DNA of 18,829 nt from the NCBI GenBank assembly GCA_900617975.1, contig UZAE01013485.1, positions 1 through 18,829 on the forward strand. The letters are read 5' to 3'. The notes beneath the pieces are model-generated. The model saw only the letters and a list, made by a program, of their open reading frames with translations, was not told the DNA's origin and did not search any database. A program made the translations under genes and the position numbers. Below, in pieces: positions 1 through 10,477 of this stretch (position 1 is the first letter of the stretch; every line of letters begins with the position of its first letter). This DNA comes from Rodentolepis nana. Taxonomy: Eukaryota > Platyhelminthes > Cestoda > Cyclophyllidea > Hymenolepididae.

Positions 1-480
1 ACGGGCATTAAGTGCTTACTCTATGCAGATGATCTTGTTCTATGGTATTCCGCCTCTAAGAAAAACACTCAAGAGAGGAGAGAAAGTGCTCTTAATAGTG
101 CCCTTAAACTACTAGCAAACTTGTGCGACAACAATGGAATGGTTATTAACACAGCAAAATGCTGCTTTCCAAACATTTTCTTTGGTCCGTCACAGCATAA
201 ACGCGCTTCTAAAGTACAAGGATACTACCATAGAAAAACCCAATGAGTTCACTTATCTCGGATTGACGTTTTACACAAAGCTAACGTGGAAAAGTCATAT
301 TGCTAAAATAGCAAATCAATAGGCTGAATGTACTGAAGCGTTTTGGTGGTAGTGAATGGGGCTGTGCACGCTCAAGATGTGTATTCAGCCAATAATGTTT
401 TATTGCTGTGAGCCACTCATTACAGCCACAGTGGTGACTCCCAAACCACTCGAGAAGGCCCACGACCAAGCATTACGACC
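1..480 (+). pseudogene. LINE reverse transcriptase fragment (YADD box), frameshifted, cut by window edge
   Basis: Frame 1 from base 1 reads an RT palm segment, LLYADDLVLWYS, with the catalytic YADD box at residues 8-11, followed by a helix and GMVINTAKC, the usual layout after motif C of non-LTR reverse transcriptases. Around 180-190 the coding frame moves to frame 2, which gives NEFTYLGLTF and LTWKSHIAKIA (RT motif D/E region, the common 'YLG...ltw..Hi' pattern). It then moves to frame 3 at about 321 (RLNVLKRFGGSEWGCARS) and back to frame 2 at about 365 (MCIQPIMFYCCEPL...LEKAHDQALR, the post-RT thumb region). After about 480 the similarity stops. At least three frameshifts and a stop at 320-322 show it is dead. 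The endonuclease and start lie off the left edge or are lost. The style is that of jockey-like LINEs; the exact clade is inferred. Confidence 0.85.
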
Positions 481-3080
481 ATTTGTAAACCTTGAAAGGT
501 ACCAAATTCGAATTTCATGTCAATTGGATTTAAACAATATATTTGAAAGAAATTACATAGCATTGAATTTTACATTTTGAATCCAAATGGAGTTTTTTCT
601 AATATGATTTTAGCCAATTTATCGTAAACTTTTGTAAATTCTCTATTTAGTTTTGCTTTATAGTATTCACTTGTCTATCTGTCAAAAAATTCATTTTTCC
701 ATGAATTATTTGCTATAACAAAAGAAATTTATCATAGCCAGATAATGTGGAATCTCGAATATGCAGCGGTTAAAGACTTTTTGGTCAATCAATAAATTTA
801 CCTTTCTTTTAAATCGCCGGCTTCATTTATATGAAATATTGTAGTCCTAATATACGTTATTATGCTATTAACTTGATAATAGCATAATGTCACAGTGGTC
901 ATAGGGTCTTGTTAATATAATACAAATTTTCTGCAAATCTACTTATCATGTTTAAATCTTCTTAAATCGTTAACTTTTTTCCTGAGAAAATACTTAAACC
1001 AAGCAAGAAAATTCAAACACAAAACAATGATTTGTTCATTGGAAAGACTCATCGGTTTTCTCAGATCTGCATTACTTCTAGCCCTATTTAAATTTGAATT
1101 AATCATCATGAATCGTGAAACAAGTTAGCATTTAATTCATTTAATTGAAAGCCTTTTTTAATAAGATAGCTATATGGTTGTTCATGTTTTTTAGAACATA
1201 TTATAAGCTACAATAATAATATTTGGATAGTTTACTTGGAATGGTGGCTTACCAATGCAATAATAGTTTTTACAATGTTTGCTAGCTATTTGAGAGAACA
1301 GTGCAATTTGATTATCTTTAATTCAATTATTCTTTTATCTTCCATTCCTTAGGTTTAAGTCGAATTTAACAAAAAAATAATTTTACAATTGCACTTAGAA
1401 CAGTTTCTTCAAAGTTAGATTTATTGATGTGTTTTCAGCAGAGATTTATTTTATTACTACAATGTGATGGCTAAAATTCGTTGTGGTCATGCTCAAATTT
1501 TTCGTCAAACGGCTTCGTTATTAGCTGTTTTATATTGCTTCTGAATTCTTGAAGATTCTATTTATTGGGCAATTCAATAAATTTATATTTACTGATTTGC
1601 TAAAGATTTTCGCTTTTATATGCTATCCATGCTACATCCAATATTCCATCACTTAAAAATCAATTTATCGACTTTAATAACCATTTTTTATAATTTATTT
1701 AGTAAAACTTATATATGAGAATGAACAAAAAAATATTTCTGCCAATTGATTGCAGTAAAAACTCAATTTAGTGATTTAATCCGTTCATGATCATACAAAT
1801 TAAATATGTCAAGAGCAAAATTGTACCATGGGGAGAAAAATGTATGCCTATAATTTCAATTATAGTTACCAAACAGATCATATTTAAAAAAAATTTATTA
1901 TGTTTGTTGTTACAAGGGGTAAACGCAAGAAAGCCGATAACTTACAGTGAATGAAAAATGAATTGATTAATAGGTTTCAATCACAATTAAAGCAACCTAA
2001 ATATAAAGAATTACTTTTAAATAGGTTTACAGTTTGAAAAATTGGTTGAGCATGTGGTTATGTGCCCATTTTTATATATAATTTAATTTTTCTTGTTTCA
2101 ATTTTAAAACGCTGTAGTATGGCAAATTTTCGTCATAAGATATAAGAATCCTTAACCATGATATCATAAGCAAACTAAAAGCAATCAAGAATTTTTGGAG
2201 TTCCTATAATATAACCAAATTTTTAAAGTATACTGCTAGTGACTGTTGGTCTCTATTGCAGGGCATTTTATAAATAATAATTAAAAGCACTTCAGTAATT
2301 GACAAGCCAACGAAATGCTCCGATAGTTTGAAAAGATTAATTCAAATTAATAAATATTACCGTAAAATTTCAAATTCTATTTTCATTCAAATTTTACGCC
2401 ATTATAGACTCTTTTAAAACTCGTTTGAAGCAACCTAATTGAATTGTTAGGCTAAATTCAAATGCTGACTTAACTCTGGTTGTTTTTAATGGGTTGCCGT
2501 TCGCTGAAGAATAATGACAAAAGGGCAATTTTTGCTGCCATTTGATGACACAAAAATTCTACCTTTTTGTAGAAACTATTCCAAAAAAAATGTATTGGAT
2601 AAATCTTAAGTCAAATATCCGTCTGTAATAAATCAATGCCGCTCGTAGTGACTTGGGATTTTAAAAATTAAAGACTTATTAAAGGATAATTTTCATATGC
2701 TAGCACTGTTAATAAAGGAAACGTGGTTGCTTTTATCTTAAATAATAAAAGATTTGCGTTAATTGTAAATTTATTTGACGGTCATCCGACGCTCATTTCG
2801 AAGTGTAAATTGCCCCTTACAATATTTCAAATATAACTTCAATTTACATTGGAAGGCTTTCATGCTCAAACTGCAATAAACAAAATTCTGAGCGATATTC
2901 ATTAAATTTTATTCAAACTACTTCATTTATTTTTATTTCCTCGTGAGGCTTGTTTTAATGAGCAGTTAAATTTTTACCAATGTAATTTGCTTTATATTAT
3001 GTTGCATTCGTTACTAATTAATTCATTTGTTTTTTTTGTTAAATCAACAAGGCAAATGTGAATTTCAAAACGTATAATAC
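481..3080. other. Non-coding, AT-rich, no gene seen
   Basis: No open frame with recognisable domains, no RNA gene and no complete mobile element was seen. The only clear structure is the perfect hairpin at 859-888. The last 200 bases (about 2800-3080) could hold a decayed exon 7 of the minus-strand block at 3081-3225: an acceptor-like CTCAG is followed by 14 codons and a stop ending near 2845. This is too weak to annotate. Confidence 0.6.
859..888. repeat. Perfect 12-bp inverted repeat, 6-nt loop
   Basis: ATTATGCTATTA (859-870) and its exact reverse complement TAATAGCATAAT (877-888) flank the loop ACTTGA. There is no T-run or gene end nearby, so a function is not evident. In AT-rich non-coding DNA it may be a chance palindrome or a relic of a small transposon. 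Confidence 0.8.
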
Positions 3081-3225
3081 CATCCTCCAACCAATAGACA
3101 TAAATTTCTACGCTAGTTACGTCCTCTGTAAAACAAAAATTGCCTATTTCTTCCGAATTATTCCGATCGTACACAAGTTTGTAATCTAGGCGTTCCCCAT
3201 GATTGTTTAAACTTTGTCTTCTTTT
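3081..3225 (-). pseudogene. Copy D: exon-6-like block of the secreted Cys-rich family
   Basis: The minus strand carries an open stretch reading DYKLVYDRNN... to ...VYWLEDG, followed directly by a GT donor (GGATG|GTATTA). Aligned without gaps over 36 residues to exon 6 of the intact gene at 6943-7083 (EYTL...IYWNEDG), I count 12 identities: Y2, L4, N10, E12, F17, F19, V26, Y31, W32, E34, D35 and G36. The donor falls at the same codon position in both. The 5' side is less clear: the AAAAG acceptor seen in the intact gene has a counterpart here, but its phase does not fit. No exons 1-5 were found in the next 1.2 kb on the minus strand, so this is probably a decayed or isolated exon. Chance similarity is possible, because the open frame is only about 80 codons long. 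Confidence 0.45.
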
Positions 3226-3396
3226 AAACCGAAATAAATGGTATTAGACTGCTTAAATTGTGTAGCAATCTCATTCATAACTTTAACTAGCCTTCATTCC
3301 AACCCATTCACATAAAGGTGCATGGCCCACTATCAATGCGCTCTTTAAGAAGGAAAATGGTAAATTTTTTAAAATGAATTTAGATTGAAGAAATAT

Positions 3397-3435
3397 AATT
3401 TTTGTAATTCACTACACAAGTGAATTACAAAAATT
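3397..3435. repeat. Perfect 17-bp inverted repeat, 5-nt loop
   Basis: AATTTTTGTAATTCACT (3397-3413) is followed by loop ACACA and the exact reverse complement AGTGAATTACAAAAATT (3419-3435). The next base pair outward (T/T) fails, so the palindrome has sharp limits. No coding context was found. A 17-bp perfect stem is hard to obtain by chance even at this base composition, so it may be a recent palindrome-forming event or a minimal transposon relic. Confidence 0.85.
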
Positions 3436-5503
3436 TAAATTCAACTTAATATCAGAATTTAAATCGATTGTGTAATTTAACTGATGTTTATTGCAAGCGA
3501 ATATCTTATCGTCTGTTTGTGTCTTTTGCATTTGCGTTGAACAAGAAGAGATCAAAGATTTACCTGAAGATAATAGCTAATTAGTAGATACAAAACAAAT
3601 TGCATCCATTTTCGTAATTTTTTCAATTGCTCATGTAGATAAACACATTTTATATTTTATAGGCTTCCGCCACTCACAAATACTAATTAAACTAAAGTAA
3701 ATCATTCGTGGGAAAAAATTGCAAAATGTTGCATATAACTGGCATTTATCTCATTTGATATGATCTTTAGGTTTATCCGACGCAAAATTAATAAAATTTT
3801 CCCAGGTATATAGAAGTATTATTAAGATAAATGGTTGCATGAAAAGTGGATTAATGCAAGCCTCAAGGTTAAAAAATGAAACATTGCCAGTGTGCTACAG
3901 ATATATTAATTATTTGCATAAACCTATTCTTTTAATTTATTAAATCTGAATGGAAATTTAAGAGGACTTCAGTAACGTGAGCAACTATATAATTTAAACA
4001 AATTCGATTCAATTTTATTTTGTAAATATTGTATAAAAATGTTTCAAATCAGCTTTCACAAAGAGTTTTTTCAAACAAATATCAAAATCATTTTTAATTG
4101 TTAAATTAGTAAATTACTTCTAATGAAATTTCTAGCCCATAGAATCAGGAAAAAATGCAATCTCAATACTTAAATAGTATCCTTATTTAAAACGGCTATT
4201 GAAAGGGAATTACAATAATAATCAGTAGTAAAACGGATAAAGTAGCATACAATTAACTATATGTTTCACAATTTAGACGATAGTAACAGTTAGGTATAGG
4301 TTATGTAAAAGCGAACATCCTAGTCAATCTTAACTGAAGTCAAGGAAGAATCCTGACACATAAAAAAAGTGTCTATTGCAATTACCACGAAACGTCCCAG
4401 AATAAAACCTAAGCCTTATGAAGATATGCACATGGGTGCTAACGTCTAGAAAATTTGCATAGATTCAAGGGGCAAGCATTTGAAATTAATTCTTTTCCTT
4501 TAGATATTATCACTTTGCAACATATATCTTATCTGTTAATAGATCCTCCATCAGCACACTATTTTTTTGATATCGGCAATATTATATAGGTCATAAATCA
4601 CTCGGTTTCGTAAGCTAAATATTGTGTGCAACTGGTTAGTCGGCTTAAAACCACAATACATATACCAAGGAATAAATTTGAGATATAAATTAGATTGAAA
4701 TGAGTAATAATCGAGTATTTCTCTCAGTACTTACAATAAAGTGCATTGACCTGATTTGTTTTTTGTAATTATAATGGAAAAAATTAATGATTTTGGTTAT
4801 TTATTGTGTTTCATAATTGTCACGAATTGGTAGACTTTAATCCTTTTTTGACAAAAGCTAACTATCTTATTTTAAGAGCATAATTCCTTTAGTCATTTAT
4901 TTTCTCACCGATTAATTTAGAAACTTTTATAAAGGAATAAATACTAGAGAGGATACACAACTTTGAATATAGTATTTATTTTTTCCAATTAAAATATATT
5001 AAAACAATATTTGAAAACAATGAAATTAGTTATATTTATTTTTACAACAAATGACTTCATAATCTGCGCCTTATAAAGTCGAACTTTTGGAGATTTAAAA
5101 GAACAATTCGTGTCTAGCTTTGTTTTATTCATTTCCAAATCCACTGGAAAATTCCAAAAGCAACTAAGGTAAAAAGAAATAATTTTTCAATGAATTGTTG
5201 AAAATTGATGTCACGATTAATTTAAATTTTGCTTAAACTTAATAACTTGCTTGAGAATATATATCCAATCGAGCAACCTAAAGTGCATAATAAGATAGTA
5301 TGAAGATAATTATTGCATTAAAAAATGGCATTTACTTTAGCCAAGCTGCAATAATTCAGCATATTTATTGAATTTTTTTTCCTGACTGAAATAATTTTAA
5401 TAAGAAAATAAATCAGTTTCATTGATTACTCTTCAGAAATGTAACTTAAATTACACTATTGTATAAAATGCAATGGAGTTTTAAAATCCAACAAAGTCAC
5501 TTA
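3436..5503. other. Non-coding, AT-rich, no gene seen
   Basis: No domain-bearing frame, repeat array or element end was recognised on either strand. If copy D (3081-3225) once had upstream exons, they should lie here on the minus strand, but nothing aligning to exon 1 of the intact gene was found. Confidence 0.6.
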
Positions 5504-5549
5504 TTTGTATGCAGACTTACCGATGCTTGTTGTGGAAACTTGTTCATAT
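5504..5549. repeat. 46-bp direct repeat, left copy
   Basis: TTGTATGCAGACTTACCGATG and the next 25 bases recur at 6291-6336 with only about three substitutions (T/C, A/G and A/T at the end). The two copies bracket the LINE endonuclease fragment. Confidence 0.9.
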
Positions 5550-6270
5550 ACCCAGCCTACGCCTTATTCCTTCTACCTAACTACCATCAAGTTGCAAATG
5601 GAATTCTGAATGGAGTGAAAGAAGGCCTCACTTCACAGTACAATTAATCAAGAGTATGGACCCGACTCAAGACATATGTGAAATAATCAGATTAAATGTT
5701 TGGAAATGTCAAAACCACTTCAAGATATACGCGGTCTATAGACAACTCCAGAATGGTCTCAACTTTGACCTTCTGAACATCCCACACGAAACTACAGTAT
5801 TAGGAGTCTTTAACACCCATTCAATCAGATGGGGCTATAAGAATACAAACATAGCTGGAAAGGAAATCGAAGACTTGCTTAACAGCAATACTCTAGAACT
5901 TATTTACAACAATGAGGTTCATTTTAAATATTTGCACTAAAATGGAACCAGAGCAACTTCTGACTTGCTCCTGGTTTTAAGCGACATCAGCGAGCATGCA
6001 CGCCACAAAATAATTGACGATCCTAGTTGTGGTCACAAACCAGTCGCTGCTAGTATTACCGTCGCCACCAAAAGCATGAAAAAAGCGCCAAATAAACCAT
6101 CATGGAACAAACTATCAGGAAGGCCGACTGCTCAAAATTCACAAAACTTTTAGAGAATGAACTTCACACAAGTTCCCTCAACTTCAATCAATATTCTGAC
6201 AAACATTGCAACGAAATCACGAATATTATGATCAGTGGTTTTGGCAATTTAAAAATCAATAGAAATAATG
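5550..6270 (+). pseudogene. Decayed LINE endonuclease (APE-type) fragment
   Basis: This is a remnant of the apurinic-like endonuclease domain of a jockey-like non-LTR retrotransposon. Frame 2 gives NGILNGVKEGL (5590-5640). Frame 1 from 5656 gives FKIYAVYRQL, then VLGVFNTHSIRWGY, then GKEIEDLLNSNTLELI, a stop at 5938-5940, and NGTRATSDLLLV...IIDDPSCGHKPVAASI in the same frame. Near 6102 the frame moves to frame 3 with IRKADCSKFTKLLENEL and ...CNEITNIMISG, the usual linker toward the RT. The family pattern GDFNAHS..WG has lost its catalytic Asp (V here), and the SDH catalytic triplet is CGH, so the enzyme would be inactive even without the stop and the two frameshifts. No RT follows. It may belong to the same element family as the fragment at 1-480. 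Confidence 0.8.
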
Positions 6271-6290
6271 TTTCTCTAATTTTTACTAAT

Positions 6291-6336
6291 TTGCATGCAG
6301 ACTTGCCGATGCTTGTTGTGGAAACTTGTTCATATT
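6291..6336. repeat. 46-bp direct repeat, right copy
   Basis: Near-identical to 5504-5549. A shorter, more degenerate version of its core (GACTTACCGCTGCATGTTG) starts at about 6398, so the motif may occur three times. It is long for a LINE target-site duplication. Confidence 0.85.
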
Positions 6337-6709
6337 CTACAGGATTTACAATTAAGAATTATGAAACAATTCATTGCATCGTACAGTCGTTACATTGACT
6401 TACCGCTGCATGTTGTTGTTGCTGGCTTATACCCTGAAAATCACAGAATTTAGTCATTTCAATTATGAGAAAATTTACAGTTATGCAAAGCCGATTAAGC
6501 AAAATACTAATTGCTTGCTATTCATTTCATAACTACGGTATATCATATATTATAAACCAAAGCAGATGCACCGATTATTGACTCAACAAGTACAGCATGT
6601 GGGATTTATAGCTTGTTTATTTTGAATCTACAAAGTTTTCCCTCATCACGTAGCAATGAGTACAATTAAAACTATTTCAGATGTTCGTAAATTGTTACTT
6701 ATTATTCAA
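6337..6709. other. Short spacer, no gene seen
   Basis: Between the LINE remnant and the 3' end of the minus-strand gene nothing coding is visible, apart from the degenerate third copy of the 46-bp repeat core near 6398-6430. Confidence 0.6.
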
Positions 6710-6715
6710 TTTATT
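6710..6715 (-). terminator. Poly(A) signal of the seven-exon gene
   Basis: AATAAA on the minus strand, about 60 nt beyond the TGA stop at 6775-6777. Its position suits cleavage of the transcript from 8022-6775. Confidence 0.6.
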
Positions 6716-6774
6716 GATGCATTCAATTATTATCTCAGTGGTTGATTCCCTATATAAGTATATCACTAGTTGCT

Positions 6775-8022
6775 TCAGGAATATATGATAACGGATTGAA
6801 ATTTAAAATCAATGTAGTAACAAATAAAAGAGGAAAACCAACTTTCACATTCCAATTTATCAGGAGATTCGCCTATAAGGAAGATAATTTATTTTGATGA
6901 TGATGCCACAAATAAATTTGATTTATCGAAAAGTTAACGCACCATCTTCATTCCAATAGATGGTCACTCCTACGGTTGACAGAAGGCTTACAAATTCAAA
7001 AGAAGTATAAGATTCCATATTAACTTGCTGGCAATCCAGTGTATATTCCAACTGATCTTTTGCAGCGTTCTCTTCCAAGTCGTCTTTTGATTTGAAAATT
7101 GGTAATTAAGCAAACTGAATTACACAAAGAACGCCTTTAAATAGCATTTACCACATTTTGTTTCAGCCATACTCGGATTAAAGTTGTACCTATCCCAGAA
7201 GCACCTCAATACATTGTTCTTCCTCAGTCCGATCTAATATAGATAGGCAGTACTAAATTGTAATCAGTATAAGGTAAAAAAAATGTTTAGCCCATTAAAT
7301 AATTGTACTAGAATATCTCAATCAAAAAATAAATTTATGTTTAAAATGAAAAAATAACGCACCCATGTTCTGGATTTCAGCCCTTTTAAAACGAATGGAA
7401 TTCTAACGGAACTATTTCCTTTTACAAATCTGGCAAAAGGAAATGATTTTTCAGAAACAATATATCCTGAAAATAGTCAAAAAATATTTCAATTTTAAAT
7501 GGAAATCTCTCGTTGAAAACCTATTAACCATCAATATATTTACCTGGTGGAGCAGACTGGAATGTACAATTTGGAACAAATTTCACAATGCATACGCTAA
7601 CATTCGACGTAGTTACTATCTCCGTGAATTGCGAAACGTTATTCACAGTGATGCTGAAATAACCTACAATGCCATTGACGATTATTGACATAAATTACAC
7701 AGAGGAAATAATTACCAGGTTCTTTATAACAGGGTTCACCAATTATTTTTTCATCCATATAACACTTGCCATCACTTATGAATATTTGATTTCGAATGCT
7801 AATGTATACTCCTTCTATTTTCTGAAAACATAAACGAATTCATGAAACTTTAATTGAATTACTACTTACACTATCGTTGTACGCAGCAATTATAATCGGA
7901 TCAGATTTTCCATGTGGTTTGGCAATGATTCTTGAACACATTGAACCACTTAAATCAGAGCCCTCTATTCCATGTGGGACATCTATCTGCAACAAGACGA
8001 TAACGAATATAAAGATAATCAT
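6775..8022 (-). CDS. Copy A: intact seven-exon gene for an unrecognised secreted Cys-rich protein (267 aa)
   Basis: Exons on the minus strand: 8022-7870, 7821-7716, 7663-7544, 7466-7363, 7233-7152, 7083-6943 and 6872-6775. Introns are 48, 52, 77, 129, 68 and 70 nt, all GT..AG (the first GTAAGT..TTTTCAG). Phases are 0,1,1,0,1,1 and the joined frame is open for 804 nt to TGA. The ATG follows an in-frame TAA. Residues 1-12 (MIIFIFVIVLLQ) are a hydrophobic signal-peptide-like segment; no other membrane segment is obvious. The rest has ten cysteines (29, 71, 82, 111, 119, 172, 188, 206, 244, 253), an even number suited to disulphides, and five N-glycosylation sequons (N49, N95, N107, N118, N144). 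I recognise no domain. Exon 7 (GESPDKLEC...) is preferred over reading through its donor to a TAA at about 6917, because the splice phase fits and exon 7 has a counterpart in copy C. The weakest joins are the acceptors of exons 5 and 6 (ATATTAG, CAAAAG). Confidence 0.75.
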
Positions 8023-10293
8023 TTATTTTATGAGAATACTTTCATATTTTCGTCTGTCATGTATATCCCTTCTCAAACAAATCAAACCACTAGGCTTGCA
8101 TAAACGCGATCGCCTATTACAGAAACTGGATATTCGTTATTGGTGCGAAAGTGTAATGATCAATAAAGCGGGATGGCAGAGTTCATAAATGTTGGAAATA
8201 ATAAAAGTAAATAAAATATTTTGATGGCGTAATTGAAACAAATGAAAAACATGGAAGTATGGTCTCCGAAAAATGAGTGTTTAAAAGACAGTAGAAATGT
8301 AAATTCTCAACATCACAAGGTAATTATAAACACAATTATTCATAGATATCAAATTAAACCACCTTGTGTACTTTGCACGAACTGCCCTATATGGAAAATA
8401 ATTCAACCAACCCAGCAGGTCGCCAAAATCAGTTGATATAAATCAAAATCCAAAAAGTATAACTAGATCAACCGTTTTGTAAGGTGTTTTACTTAACCCT
8501 TCAAAATCTTATAGTAAGGTTATGGGTGGTAGAAAAAGTGTGTGTATGGGAGAACTGACATTATTTGTTTCCGTAATTAACTGCCAACAAATGAGTACTT
8601 CAATATGACCAAATGTGTGTACTTGTGGAAAAGTATGACGGTTGCCAATTTAAAAGGCTAGAGAAAATGTGAGTGTATACCTGCAATTTTAACGATATGG
8701 TAAGAATTTCAAATCGAAGTTATGTTTAAAGCATTCATGATGTTGTCAAGCACGGCTAAAATCAACGCTTATTGTTCCAAAAAACCAAAGCTCTTAATCA
8801 ATTTCAAATTGTAAATTACATATTCATAAAAAGAGTAACAGGTGAAATTTCAAAGGGTATTTATCATACTCAGAAAACGTGACCTATTTAACCTCATCTT
8901 CCGCATTTTTTAAGTAAATTCATCTAAGTTCTTATATAAGTGCTATACAAGAAATGTAAGCCTAATCTGGTGTTTTAATCAGTTAATTGCATTCAAAAAG
9001 GACTCGCTACCTCATTACAAAGGTTGTGACCAGTTTTAGTTGTATGATAAATGTTAATAGGAATAAGAGTAAAGTAGACATATGGACTGACTATCTGAAG
9101 CATTACTGAAAATTAGTGGTCACAACCAATTTGAGATGCACGCTTACTTGAACTTCATTCCCAACACGTAAATATTTATAAGTAGCAGACAAATTAAAAG
9201 TCTCTATCTGGAGACCTGTATTAATACGGTTGCTTTCTTAAGGGTTATGCTGGGAGTAGAAGATCTTCAAACTTTTTATTGTGAACTACCTTAAAATGTA
9301 TAGTTGGAATTCATATTTGTTTTGTTTTTTGAAGGAAAATAATTTTCAATTTTATTGCATGCGCTCTATTTAATACTTCCAATTTTATGATATGTAATGA
9401 TTCCATAAATCAATAAATTTCTGAATTTAACATAAAGCTGACTGCAATAGTAATAATAATAATAATGATAATAATAATAAATGTAATATAATATAATGCG
9501 CATTAAAATGATATTTAATTTTTCTGCACATCTTAATGAAATATTGTCAGTCTAGGGAATGCAGATCAATAATGTAGTTTGATTAGGTGTAATATGTTAA
9601 ATTGCTGTGATAAAATTGGATTCCCTTTCGTTTGCATAAAATATGAATATATTTTGATTTAGAAAACTTGGGAAAAATGGAAAGTTATATTATCGTCCAA
9701 TCACGTGCGAGGAAATGACGTATTTACTAATTCTAAGTTTAGAGTTGATAATACAGCGATACGTGCTTAATAAAATGGTTAATATCGAGTTGAGTCTAGT
9801 TAGTCTGCGATTAAGTGGCAATATGTTAAGCTTTAGCACCTATAACGAGGTTTTGTTTTTTGTTAACCGACAAAGGCACTTCCGTCCTAAGTCGATAGCA
9901 ACAATGGCAATGAGAAGCTTACTCCGTGTATAAAACGAAAAAATAGGTTGATGTTTTCAGTAGAACATAGAGATCACCTTAACTTTTATTTTGACATTCA
10001 ATTTCATGAATCCTGTAAGTAAACCCAAAGGACTTGAGTTCCGTGAAATGTGAAGAAGCTGGTGTAACTTTTATGGTGTTCTTTGTCTGTCTCAGGCCAG
10101 TTTCCTGAGCCATTTCCTCCATCTTAGTTTATACGTACTAATGGTTTCTACAACGTGATTATTGATGTTTCAGCAAGATTTGTTTGGTTAATAATGGGTG
10201 AAATCAAAGGCAGCAATCTCAATAAGTTATTTTGTCATGTACTGGCATCCTCAAGGCAAGCATTGTCAAACGTTAAGTAAAATATAAGCAAAC
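8023..10293. other. Non-coding, upstream of copy A, no gene seen
   Basis: Apart from the (TAA)n microsatellite at 9451-9480 nothing was recognised. Open frames at 8233-8436 and 9715-9933 on the plus strand are short and show no domain, signal peptide or splice logic. The copy A promoter should lie at the left end of this stretch on the minus strand, but I see no element clear enough to call. Confidence 0.6.
9451..9480. repeat. (TAA)n microsatellite, one interruption
   Basis: About ten TAA units with one TGA-type interruption in the middle (AATAATGATAATAA). A simple-sequence repeat in non-coding DNA. Confidence 0.95.
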
Positions 10294-10295
10294 TA

Positions 10296-10321
10296 TTGGG
10301 TTGGCAACTAAGTCATTGTCG
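10296..10321 (+). repeat. Mariner 5' terminal inverted repeat
   Basis: Pairs with 11563-11588 over 26 positions with two mismatches; preceded by target TA. Confidence 0.95.
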
Positions 10322-10477
10322 TTTTTGTTGACAGATTCACTCTATACATTCTTTTGTTTTGTTAACGTGGCCAGAGCATCTAACCTATATTTTTTTCTTA
10401 CTGTTTGGGCTTCTAGGTTAATTAGTAAAAAATTTTTTTGTTTAGTTCTTTAGTTTTGTTTTTATTCCAATTTAAAA

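Noticed and set aside
5504..6336. 46-bp repeats as a simple LINE target-site duplication
   Set aside because: The enclosed fragment lacks a LINE 3' end and tail, and the repeats are much better preserved than it is.
6917..6943. Read-through of exon 6 to a TAA (ending ...GALTFR) as the end of copy A
   Set aside because: A GT donor, a good acceptor (TTCCTTATAG), matching phase and an exon-7 counterpart in copy C favour a seventh exon, though an unspliced end cannot be excluded.
7443..8188. Plus-strand open frames at 7443-7688 and 7877-8188
   Set aside because: They are antisense shadows of exons 3-4 and 1 of the minus-strand spliced gene. The plus-strand frame also looks similar to the complement of copy B, but only because the DNA is homologous.
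8233..8436. 67-codon plus-strand frame with a CxLCxxC-like cluster
   Set aside because: One cysteine cluster is not enough for a zinc motif, and there are no flanking exons.
9715..9933. 72-codon plus-strand frame
   Set aside because: No signal peptide, domain or splice context; frames of this size are expected by chance over 19 kb in six frames.
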